Assembly (NCBI GenBank): GCA_913064755.1
Contig: CAJYBQ010000038.1
Coordinates: forward strand, 1 to 13,516
DNA: 13,516 nucleotides
Source of the DNA: an uncultured Alphaproteobacteria bacterium
Lineage (GTDB): Bacteria; Pseudomonadota; Alphaproteobacteria; Minwuiales; Minwuiaceae
Direction of reading: 5' to 3'
A model generated the notes under the pieces. That model was not told the DNA's origin. It saw nothing but the letters and a program-made list of their open reading frames with translations, and did not search any database. Position 1 is the first letter of the stretch. Each line of letters begins with the position of its first letter. This document shows positions 5,785 through 12,462 of the stretch, piece after piece. A program made the translations under genes and the position numbers.

Positions 5785-7437
5785 TCAGGAAACCTTCGAC
5801 AGGCGATCCCCCTTCAGGCGAATGCCCGCGGCCTCGCGGTCCCAGGTGTCATCCGTGACCGCCTGGTCGCGCAGCATGGATTTCTGCACCTTCGCGGTCG
5901 GCGTCTTCGGCAGTTCGTCGATGATGCGGACAGAGCGGGGGACCATGAAGTGGGCCATGCGCGGGGTCAGGAACGCGATCAGGTCAACGGGGGCGATGAC
6001 ATGCCCGTCCACCGGTGCCACGACCACCATGACCTCGTCCTCGCTCATCTCGTTCGGGACCGCGATGGCCGCGACCTCGCGGACGGCCGGATGTGCCACG
6101 ACCTCGGCTTCGACCTCGAACGAGGAGATGTTCTCGCCGCGACGGCGGATCGCGTCCTTCATCCGGTCGACGAAGTAGTAATTGCCCTCCGCGTCCTTGC
6201 GGAAAGCATCGCCGGTGTGGAACCAGCCGTTGCGCCAGGCCTTCGCGGTGGCTTCCGGGTTGTTGTAGTATCCGGAATTCATGCCCCAGGGCCGGTCGGT
6301 ACGGATCATCATCTCGCCGATCTCGCCCAGCGGTACCTCGCAGTCATTGTCATCGACCAGCCGGACATCCACGCCGTCGCGGGCCTTGCCGCAGGTGCCC
6401 CGCACCAGCGGATTGGGGTCGGAGAAGATGGGGGTCGAGACCTCGGTCATGTTGAAGATCGTGTAGACCTCCACGCCGAACCGCGCCGCGAATGCCTCGA
6501 TATCGCCGGCCAGCGGCACCATGAACATGACCCGCAGCGGATTGTCGGCATCATCCGGGGCAGGGGGCAGCTTTTCGATGAACTGCGCCATCACGCCCAG
6601 CAGGAAGGTGGCCGTGGTGCCCGTCCGGCGGATGACCTCCCAGAACGAAGCCGTGTCGAAGCGCTCCACCAGGGTGATCGACCCTCCACGCACCAGCATG
6701 TTGTAGGTCAGGCCCGATCCACCGATGTGGAACAGGGGCAGGTTGATCAGGAAGCGGTCTTCACCGGTGATGCAGGGCCAGGTCTCGGGACCGGCATTGG
6801 AATAGATGTGCAGGTACGAACACAGCACTGCCTTCGACGGGCCGGTGGTGCCGGACGTGTAGATGATCTGGTGCGGGTCCCAGGGCTCGATGGTCCGCGT
6901 CGGGGCGGCAATCGTGCCGCTCTCGGGCAGCAGCGCGTCCTCGTAGGTGACGCAGGTCAGGCCGTCGACGTCGATGCTGCCGGCGACGGAGATCATCGTG
7001 TCCAGTGCCGCCCGGTCGATCTCGGCCAGTCGGGGGGCCAGTTCGGCATGGGCCACGATCAGGCGCGCGTCGGATGTCTTCACCACGTGGGCAAGCAGGT
7101 TGCCGCGATAGCTGGTGTTGATGCCGACATAGACCGCGCCGAGATAGTTCAGGGCCAGGAAGATGCGGACATTGGCCGGGGAATTCGGCATCCAGACGAT
7201 CACGTGGTCGCCCTGTTTCACCCCCTGCCGTTGCAGGCCCAGCGCCGTCTGAAGCACCAGCCTGCGCAATTCCGCGTAGGACCAGGTGCTGCCGTCATCC
7301 AGGACCGCGAAGGTCTTTTCCGGCGCTTCCCGGTTCCAGCGTTCCACCAGGTCACGCACCACGACCTGGTCACGCGGCGGTATGCGCGGATCGCTGGATT
7401 CTGCCGTCTGGGTGAAGGGTTCGACCTCAATATCCAT
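5785..7437 (-). CDS. AMP-forming acyl-CoA ligase (CaiC-like)
   Basis: This 550-residue member of the ANL adenylating superfamily activates a carboxylic acid with ATP to the acyl-AMP and then the CoA thioester. The phosphate-binding motif IYTSGTTGPSKAV is at about 192-204. The C-terminal hinge DRMKDAIRRRGENIS starts near 424. The catalytic-lysine motif is TPTAKVQK with Lys near 516, where the usual Gly before the Lys is Ala. YYNNPEATAKAWRNGWFHTGD matches the family pattern before the hinge. The GENISSFEVE form is typical of crotonobetaine/carnitine-CoA ligase relatives and of many unassigned catabolic ligases. ATG 7437 is preferred over ATG 7524 because the extra 29 residues are not family-like and no ribosome site precedes 7524; the site before 7437 is itself modest (AAGGCAGAGA). 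It lies between livF (168-base gap) and the crotonase. The substrate is unknown, presumably what the importer brings in or a product of it. Confidence 0.93.
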   Translation of the reverse strand: MDIEVEPFTQTAESSDPRIPPRDQVVVRDLVERWNREAPEKTFAVLDDGSTWSYAELRRLVLQTALGLQRQGVKQGDHVIVWMPNSPANVRIFLALNYLGAVYVGINTSYRGNLLAHVVKTSDARLIVAHAELAPRLAEIDRAALDTMISVAGSIDVDGLTCVTYEDALLPESGTIAAPTRTIEPWDPHQIIYTSGTTGPSKAVLCSYLHIYSNAGPETWPCITGEDRFLINLPLFHIGGSGLTYNMLVRGGSITLVERFDTASFWEVIRRTGTTATFLLGVMAQFIEKLPPAPDDADNPLRVMFMVPLAGDIEAFAARFGVEVYTIFNMTEVSTPIFSDPNPLVRGTCGKARDGVDVRLVDDNDCEVPLGEIGEMMIRTDRPWGMNSGYYNNPEATAKAWRNGWFHTGDAFRKDAEGNYYFVDRMKDAIRRRGENISSFEVEAEVVAHPAVREVAAIAVPNEMSEDEVMVVVAPVDGHVIAPVDLIAFLTPRMAHFMVPRSVRIIDELPKTPTAKVQKSMLRDQAVTDDTWDREAAGIRLKGDRLSKVS

Positions 7438-7573
7438 CGTCGTCTCTGCCTTGTCGTCTGCTTGAACACCGGTTTCCGATGCTTGATAGCATGACGCGCC
7501 CCGCTGCCGCACCCGGCCCGGCATTCAGGGGGGCATGCGTGGAAAGCTTGGTGGCGCGCGGGTCGTGGCAGCG

Positions 7574-7587
7574 CCGTCCGTGGACGG
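7574..7587 (-). other. Small dyad in the livF-ligase gap
   Basis: CCGTCC-GT-GGACGG is a perfect 6-bp dyad with a 2-base centre, 18 bases downstream of the livF stop. The 168-base gap 7438-7605 is the longest within the operon downstream of livF and has no clear promoter. A second short dyad, ATGCT-TGAT-AGCAT, lies at 7479-7492, about 40 bases before the ligase start. The dyads could be an attenuator and an operator, but they are short enough to be chance. Confidence 0.25.
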
Positions 7588-7605
7588 GCGGTGTCGATGG
7601 TCGCG

Positions 7606-8271
7606 TCAGTCCACGATGGCACCGCGTTCGATCACGTATTCCCGGTCGGCAACCGCATGCGCATGGCTCAGTTCGGACTGGGCGATCAGGATGGACCGCT
7701 GGCTTCCCCGCAGCGTGCCGATGACCTCCGACAGGCGGTTGGCCAGGGCAGGGGCGACACCTTCGAAGGGTTCATCCAGCAGCAGCAGTCGCGAACCGGC
7801 CATCAGGGCACGCCCGAGAGCCGCCAGTTTCTGCTGGCCACCGGCACGCAGCAGTGCCTTTCGGTCCTTCATGTCATCCAGTTCGGGCATCAGGTCATAG
7901 ATGAAGGTCAAACCCGCCTGCTGGTCGATGGTCGCATTCACCCATGCCGGCAGCAGCATGTTCTCTTCCACCGTCAACTGCGGTACCAGGCGGCGGTCTT
8001 CGGGCATGTAGCCGATGCCGAGCGCCGGGCGGCGATAGGCGGCCATGTCGGTGATCGTCTCGCCGTCGAACCGGATGGAGCCGCCACGTGGCCTGGTCAT
8101 GCCCATGATCGTGCGCATGGTGGTTGTTTTGCCCGCGCCGTTGCGCCCGACCAGGCTGACCAGTTGTCCTGCCCCGACCTCCATCGAGAGACCGCGCAGG
8201 ATGGGTGTGGACTGGATGTCCACGTCTATGTCTGACAGTGCAAGCATCATGTCTGATCCGGACACGCTCAT
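7606..8271 (-). CDS. livF: HAAT-family ABC transporter ATPase, LivF type
   Basis: This 221-residue ATP-binding subunit of a branched-chain-amino-acid-type (HAAT) importer pairs with LivG on the inner face of the membrane. Walker A GRNGAGKT is at 42-49, Walker B LLLLDEP at about 162-168, with the LivF-typical EGVAP after it. The signature region reads LRAGGQQK (141-148) instead of LSGGEQQ, so its leading Ser is replaced. The H-loop region is LIAQSE, with Gln where most ABC proteins have His, as is common in LivF. The protein is about a dozen residues shorter at the C-terminus than E. coli LivF. ATG 8271 overlaps the livG stop by 4 bases, and GGAGG inside the livG end serves as its ribosome site. 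The transported compound need not be an amino acid. Confidence 0.92.
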   Translation of the reverse strand: MSVSGSDMMLALSDIDVDIQSTPILRGLSMEVGAGQLVSLVGRNGAGKTTTMRTIMGMTRPRGGSIRFDGETITDMAAYRRPALGIGYMPEDRRLVPQLTVEENMLLPAWVNATIDQQAGLTFIYDLMPELDDMKDRKALLRAGGQQKLAALGRALMAGSRLLLLDEPFEGVAPALANRLSEVIGTLRGSQRSILIAQSELSHAHAVADREYVIERGAIVD

Positions 8272-9053
8272 GACGTTGCCTCCGGTGCCAGGGTGCCGGT
8301 GACATAGCGCTGCACCTGCGGGTCGTTCAGGACATCTCCGGGCGCGTCATCGGCGATGATCCGGCCGTCGTAGAATGCCAGCACCCGGTCGGAGTAGCGG
8401 GTGACGATTTCCATGTCATGCTCGACGAACAGGGTGGTCACGTTCTCCGCCGCCAGGGCTTCCATCACCAGGTCCATGATCGGGAACTTTTCCTCCGCCG
8501 CGACACCGCTGGTCGGTTCATCGAGCAGCATCACCTTCGGGTGGCCACTCATCGACATGGCGATGTCGAGCAGCTTGCGCACGCCCGCGGGCAGTTCGCT
8601 CATCAACCGTCCGCGATATTCTTCGATCCTGAAACGCTTCAGGATCTGCATCGCCCGGTCCTCCGCCGCGCTTTCGCGGGCCTTGCGGAAGAACGAGGGC
8701 GGTTTCGGATCGGCGATGGCCAGGGAAACCAGCATGTTCTCCAGAACCGTCAACTCGCTGCAGAGCTGGGGAATCTGGAAGGACCGGCAGATACCGGCGC
8801 GCGTCACCTCCCGGGGGCCGAGACGGGTGATGTCGCGGCCCTGGAACAGGATCGTGCCCTCGTCTGGGTGAAGGTACCCGGTCACCATGTTCACGAAGGT
8901 CGTCTTGCCGGCGCCATTGGTGCCGATCAGCGACCAGACGGCTTTCTCCGGCACGGACACGGTGATGTCATGCGCCGCCGTCACGGCACCGAAGGACTTC
9001 ATCAGGCCCCGGGTTTCGAGGGCCGGCGTCGCGCCGGTTGAACTGTCGCTCAT
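8268..9053 (-). CDS. livG: HAAT-family ABC transporter ATPase, LivG type
   Basis: This 261-residue ATP-binding subunit is the partner of LivF. Walker A GTNGAGKT is at 44-51, Walker B VMLLDEPTSG at about 174-183, and His212 lies in the H-loop (LFVEHDMEIV). The characteristic LivG insertion between the Q-loop (SFQIPQL, 91-97) and the signature is present. The signature is divergent, ELPAGVRKLLDIA (about 153-165), where E. coli LivG has LAYGQQRRLEIA. The length is normal. It overlaps livM and livF by 4 bases each (ATGA), so the genes are translationally coupled. Confidence 0.93.
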   Translation of the reverse strand: MSDSSTGATPALETRGLMKSFGAVTAAHDITVSVPEKAVWSLIGTNGAGKTTFVNMVTGYLHPDEGTILFQGRDITRLGPREVTRAGICRSFQIPQLCSELTVLENMLVSLAIADPKPPSFFRKARESAAEDRAMQILKRFRIEEYRGRLMSELPAGVRKLLDIAMSMSGHPKVMLLDEPTSGVAAEEKFPIMDLVMEALAAENVTTLFVEHDMEIVTRYSDRVLAFYDGRIIADDAPGDVLNDPQVQRYVTGTLAPEATS

Positions 9054-9994
9054 GATCCGCCCTCCCGCCTGCGTTGGAACAGGGACCCGAGACCGTTCGG
9101 CAGGGCCAGGATGATGACCAGCAGGAACACGCCCAGGACCATCTGCCAGGTGTTCGGGAAGTAGAGATTGGAGAAGGACCGGACCAGTTCCAGGATGATC
9201 GAGGCAACGAAGACCGCCGGAATGGACAGGTACCCGGCCAGGATCGCCACGAAGACGAACTCGCCCGACGTGGTCCAGTAGGCATACTCCGGGTCGACAT
9301 GGCCGATCGCCAGGCCGGTGATGACGCCGCCGATGCCGCCGAGCACGGCCGAGATCACGTAGTTGATGGCATTGGTGCGCCGCACGGAGGCACCCAGGTA
9401 TTCCACCCGCAACTCGTTGGACCGGATGGCCAGCGAGACAAGCCCGTGCTGGCTGTCGAACCCGGTGCGCAGCATGGCGCCGATGAAGACGACGATGACC
9501 ACGGTGTAGAGGTAGAGCGTCATCGACAGGTCGCGCCCTTCCGGCGCGTAGCCCGCGAAGGTCGGCGCGGCGACGTTCAGCCCGTCCGTGCCGCCCAGCG
9601 AATTCATCTTCGACAGCACGCCGTAGAGGATCATGGACAGCGACAGGGACAGCATCGCGAAGAAGATGCCGCGGTAGTTGGCCAGCAAGGGGCCGAAGGC
9701 ACCGCCGACCGCGAGGCAGGCCAGGACCGCCAGCGCCGTCAGCAGGAAGATGTCGGTCACGCCGGTGAAATTGGCCATCAGGCCGGAGACGTAAGCCCCG
9801 ATGCAGAAGAACAGGCCCTGGCCGAACGAAACCAGTCCGGCACGCATCTGCATGACGATGCCGAGCGAAACCAGGCCTTTCGCCAGTGCGATGGTCATCA
9901 GGAACAGCGCCCAGTCGGGCAGCAACTGGCCGCCGCCGACCAGCACGACCAGCGCAAGCGCCGTCGTGATGCGGATATCCGAGAGAGCTTTCAT
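9050..9994 (-). CDS. livM: HAAT-family ABC transporter permease, LivM type
   Basis: This 314-residue polytopic inner-membrane protein has about eight to ten hydrophobic segments. LivM hallmarks include SFGQGLFFCIGAYVSGLMA (about 56-74), YRGIFFAMLSLSLSMI (about 129-144) and a cytoplasmic loop with AIRSNELRVEYLGASVRRTN, the EAA-like stretch that contacts the ATPase. It forms the translocation channel with LivH. It overlaps livH upstream and livG downstream by 4 bases each. Confidence 0.93.
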   Translation of the reverse strand: MKALSDIRITTALALVVLVGGGQLLPDWALFLMTIALAKGLVSLGIVMQMRAGLVSFGQGLFFCIGAYVSGLMANFTGVTDIFLLTALAVLACLAVGGAFGPLLANYRGIFFAMLSLSLSMILYGVLSKMNSLGGTDGLNVAAPTFAGYAPEGRDLSMTLYLYTVVIVVFIGAMLRTGFDSQHGLVSLAIRSNELRVEYLGASVRRTNAINYVISAVLGGIGGVITGLAIGHVDPEYAYWTTSGEFVFVAILAGYLSIPAVFVASIILELVRSFSNLYFPNTWQMVLGVFLLVIILALPNGLGSLFQRRREGGS

Positions 9995-10893
9995 ATCTTC
10001 CTCGTCTGGGTGCGCACGAAAATGCCCTCCGGGCGGAAGAACAGCACCACCGCCATCACGAAGTAGATGATGAACAGTTCGAGCTCCGGCATCAGGTGCA
10101 CGGAGGCGGCGCGGGAAATGCCGACCATGACGGCACCCAGGGCCGCGCCCTCGATGGAGCCGAGGCCGCCGATGATGATGACGGCGAAGGCGACGATGAT
10201 GACATTGACCCCGATGCCGGGAGACACGGAGATCATGGGCGCCGTCAGCGCGCCGCCGAAGGCCGCGAGGAAGACACCGGTGCCGAAGGCGAGCAGGAAG
10301 ACCTTGTCCACGTTCACGCCCATGGTCTGGCTCATCTCCCGATCATGGATGACCGCCAGCATGACCTTGCCGCGCCGCGTCCGGTTCAGGAAATACCAGA
10401 CGGCGAAGCCGGTGACGGCCGAGACCGCGATGACCAGGAAGTCATAGGCCACGTAGAACAGCGGCCCCGCCTCCACCATGCCGAGCAGGTCGTAGGGTTC
10501 GTAGACGAACAGCGGATCAACGCCCCAGATCAGCTTGATCGCATCTTCCAGGATCAGGAAGACACCATAGGTGACCAGCACGCCGATCACCTCGTCGCGG
10601 TGATAGAAGTGGCGCAGCAGCCCGCGTTCCAGGATCGGTGCGATGACAACGGCGACGAGCAGTGCCGAGAAGGCCATCACGATATAGGAACCCAGCGGGA
10701 AAGCATCGCCGCCATAGGCGAAATAGATGCCGACCGCTGTCGCGGTGGCGTAGGCCCCGATGGCGTAGAGGCTGCCATGAGCGAGGTTCAGAATGCCGAG
10801 AACGCCGAAAACCAGCGTCAGCCCCACCGAGATGATGAAGAGCCAAGCGCCGTAGATCAGCCCGTCGACGAGAATGACGAGTAGAAGATCCAT
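9991..10893 (-). CDS. livH: HAAT-family ABC transporter permease, LivH type
   Basis: This 300-residue polytopic membrane protein is the second channel subunit. The N-terminal hydrophobic segment is followed by GVLGILNLAHGSLYAIGAYA (about 31-50), the LivH hallmark. IHDREMSQTMGVNV is the cytoplasmic ATPase-contact loop, and a C-terminal IVAFAVIIIGGLGSIEGA follows. ATG 10893 is chosen; the frame continues upstream to a GTG at 10926 with no hydrophobic or family-like residues, so that start is less likely. AGGGCGG lies about 7 bases upstream of the ATG. A 128-base gap with a hairpin separates it from livK. Confidence 0.92.
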   Translation of the reverse strand: MDLLLVILVDGLIYGAWLFIISVGLTLVFGVLGILNLAHGSLYAIGAYATATAVGIYFAYGGDAFPLGSYIVMAFSALLVAVVIAPILERGLLRHFYHRDEVIGVLVTYGVFLILEDAIKLIWGVDPLFVYEPYDLLGMVEAGPLFYVAYDFLVIAVSAVTGFAVWYFLNRTRRGKVMLAVIHDREMSQTMGVNVDKVFLLAFGTGVFLAAFGGALTAPMISVSPGIGVNVIIVAFAVIIIGGLGSIEGAALGAVMVGISRAASVHLMPELELFIIYFVMAVVLFFRPEGIFVRTQTRKI

Positions 10894-10991
10894 TGGGTCC
10901 GCCCTGAAGTCGGCCGACACGCCCACACGGGCATGTCGGTCGGTTCCTGTCAGTCTAGGCCAGGCTGTGGAAGTGCCTGATCAGAAGTGCA

Positions 10992-11013
10992 GGGGACCGG
11001 TTGCCCGGTCCCC
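10992..11013 (-). terminator. Hairpin between livK and livH
   Basis: GGGGACCGG (10992-11000) and CCGGTCCCC (11005-11013) form a perfect 9-bp GC-rich stem with a 4-base loop, starting 8 bases after the livK stop codon on the minus strand. No T-run follows. Such a site between a binding-protein gene and its permease genes commonly raises binding-protein mRNA relative to the channel subunits by partial termination or 3'-end protection. That role here is inference. Confidence 0.65.
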
Positions 11014-11021
11014 GTTTCGTA

Positions 11022-12338
11022 CTAGTCGCACTTCGCGCCGGGGAACCCGGCCTTGATCCATTCGACGGCCTTCACACCGTCCGGCGGATTGACGCATTCG
11101 GCGTCGTAGTATTCGACGTCGACCAGGGTCATTTCCCCGGCAGCCTCATCCCACTTGGTGGTGCCGATGGCATTCGGCTGGATCGCCTGGTGACCATTGC
11201 CCAGCGCCATGGTGATGGTGCCGGACGGAGCTTCCCAGCTCAGGCCCTTCATGGCCGCTGCCATCTGCTCGGCAGTCGGCTTCATGCCGCCGTTCGCCTT
11301 CATCGCCTTCTCGACCGCGGACTTCACGCCCAGCAGGCCCTGCCACATGCGGAACGGTGCCTGGACGGGGAACACGCCATAGGCTGCCTTGTAGCGGTCC
11401 CAGAGCAGGTCGACCAGTTCGCCGCCCTTGGCGCGGGCCGCAAGGCCGTTCATGCCGCGTGCGCCGAGGATGATGCCGTCAGGCATCTTCTTGCCGAGCT
11501 GCGGGATGACGTGATCGCCGGCCGCCAGCGCGATGCGCATGCGCTTGTGGATGCCGCGGGCCGATGCCTGCAGCATGAATGCCTGCAGATCGCCGCCCCA
11601 GAGGGACGAATGCAGCAGGTCGGGCTTTTCGCGCATGACGGCCGAAATCTCGGTGCCGTACTGGCCGGCGAAGATCTTCGGGAACAATGCCGTCGATGCC
11701 TTCGCATCCGGCATCAGGACGCCCATGGATGCGACGGAGTCGGCCCAGCTGTCCTGGCCCCAGGCATAGTCCTGGTTCACGCCGGCGTAGCTGTCGACCT
11801 TGATCCCGCGCGAGGTCATGTACTTGGCGAGGGAGACGTTGTCCATCGTGGCATGCGCAGCGGTCCGGAAGACGTAATTGTACGAACCTTCCTCGAACAC
11901 GCGCGGGGTGCCGCAGTCGTACAGCACCAGGAACGCCTTCAGTTCCTCGGCCACCGGCGGGACGGCCAGGCAGTCACCGGAACTGACATAGCCCAGCACC
12001 GCGTCGACCTTTTCACGCTGCACCAGGTTGCGGAATTCCTGCACCTGCTTCGTCGCGCCACCGGCCTCGTCGATCTCCACCGCCTCGATGGTCATGCCAC
12101 CGAAGCCCTTCTGATCGTAAGGGGCGGGCAGTTCGCCCTTGTTCAGCATGTCGATCAGCAGCTTGCCGCCGTTCAGGGCCGGCACGCCGAAGCTTTCGGC
12201 CGCGCCGCCCGACAGGAAGGTGACCAGTCCGATCTTGAATGTATCCGAGTGCGAAGCCGCCTGCGCCCCGGCACCAATGCCGAGCGACAGAGCCGCCGCC
12301 GCGGTCGCGCCCATCAGGCGCTTGACCGAAAGTTTCAT
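11022..12338 (-). CDS. livK: HAAT-family periplasmic substrate-binding protein, LivK type
   Basis: This 438-residue periplasmic binding protein (type I, Peripla_BP_6) captures the substrate for the importer. A Sec signal peptide is clear: a basic start (MKLSVKR), a hydrophobic Ala/Leu-rich core and AQA near 25-27 as the cleavage site. The mature protein begins with FKIGLVTFLSGGAAESFGVP, the usual first strand and ligand loop of the family. Also seen are a DEAGGATKQVQEFRNLV segment and VDAVLGYVSSGDCLAVPPVAEE. It is longer than E. coli LivJ/LivK (about 370) and has several cysteines, including a near-terminal Cys-Asp. This fits binding proteins for non-amino-acid ligands, but the ligand cannot be read. 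ATG 12338 has GGGAGGA 4 bases upstream, and a candidate promoter lies at 12390-12417. It is the first gene of the operon. Confidence 0.93.
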   Translation of the reverse strand: MKLSVKRLMGATAAAALSLGIGAGAQAASHSDTFKIGLVTFLSGGAAESFGVPALNGGKLLIDMLNKGELPAPYDQKGFGGMTIEAVEIDEAGGATKQVQEFRNLVQREKVDAVLGYVSSGDCLAVPPVAEELKAFLVLYDCGTPRVFEEGSYNYVFRTAAHATMDNVSLAKYMTSRGIKVDSYAGVNQDYAWGQDSWADSVASMGVLMPDAKASTALFPKIFAGQYGTEISAVMREKPDLLHSSLWGGDLQAFMLQASARGIHKRMRIALAAGDHVIPQLGKKMPDGIILGARGMNGLAARAKGGELVDLLWDRYKAAYGVFPVQAPFRMWQGLLGVKSAVEKAMKANGGMKPTAEQMAAAMKGLSWEAPSGTITMALGNGHQAIQPNAIGTTKWDEAAGEMTLVDVEYYDAECVNPPDGVKAVEWIKAGFPGAKCD

Positions 12339-12389
12339 GTTTTCCTCCCGAGTATGAACGCCTTGTTTCGGCGCTTGTCAGAACAGCGC

Positions 12390-12417
12390 ACATTAAGACA
12401 TTGCCCGGGACGGTCAA
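12390..12417 (-). promoter_or_regulatory. Candidate promoter upstream of livK
   Basis: On the minus strand TTGACC (12412-12417, five of six to the -35 consensus) is followed after 16 bases by TAATGT (12390-12395, three of six to the -10 consensus). It lies between the upstream terminator hairpin and the livK ribosome site, giving a leader of about 45 bases. The position is right; the -10 is weak. Confidence 0.45.
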
Positions 12418-12426
12418 CTGGCGACA

Positions 12427-12454
12427 CCGGACCATCGTGTTGCCGATGGTCCGG
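12427..12454 (-). terminator. Terminator-like hairpin after the monooxygenase gene
   Basis: CCGGACCATCG (12427-12437) and CGATGGTCCGG (12444-12454) form a perfect 11-bp stem with a 6-base loop, 8 bases downstream of the monooxygenase stop codon. It would separate the monooxygenase transcript from the livK operon. There is no T-run. Confidence 0.75.
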
Positions 12455-12462
12455 AGCCGGTT

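Noticed and set aside
5317..7494. A very long plus-strand open frame (about 725 codons) opposite the crotonase and ligase genes
   Set aside because: It is antisense to two genes with clear family motifs. Its translation is His/Arg/Gly-rich low-information sequence, as expected opposite GC-rich codons, and it has no start signal.
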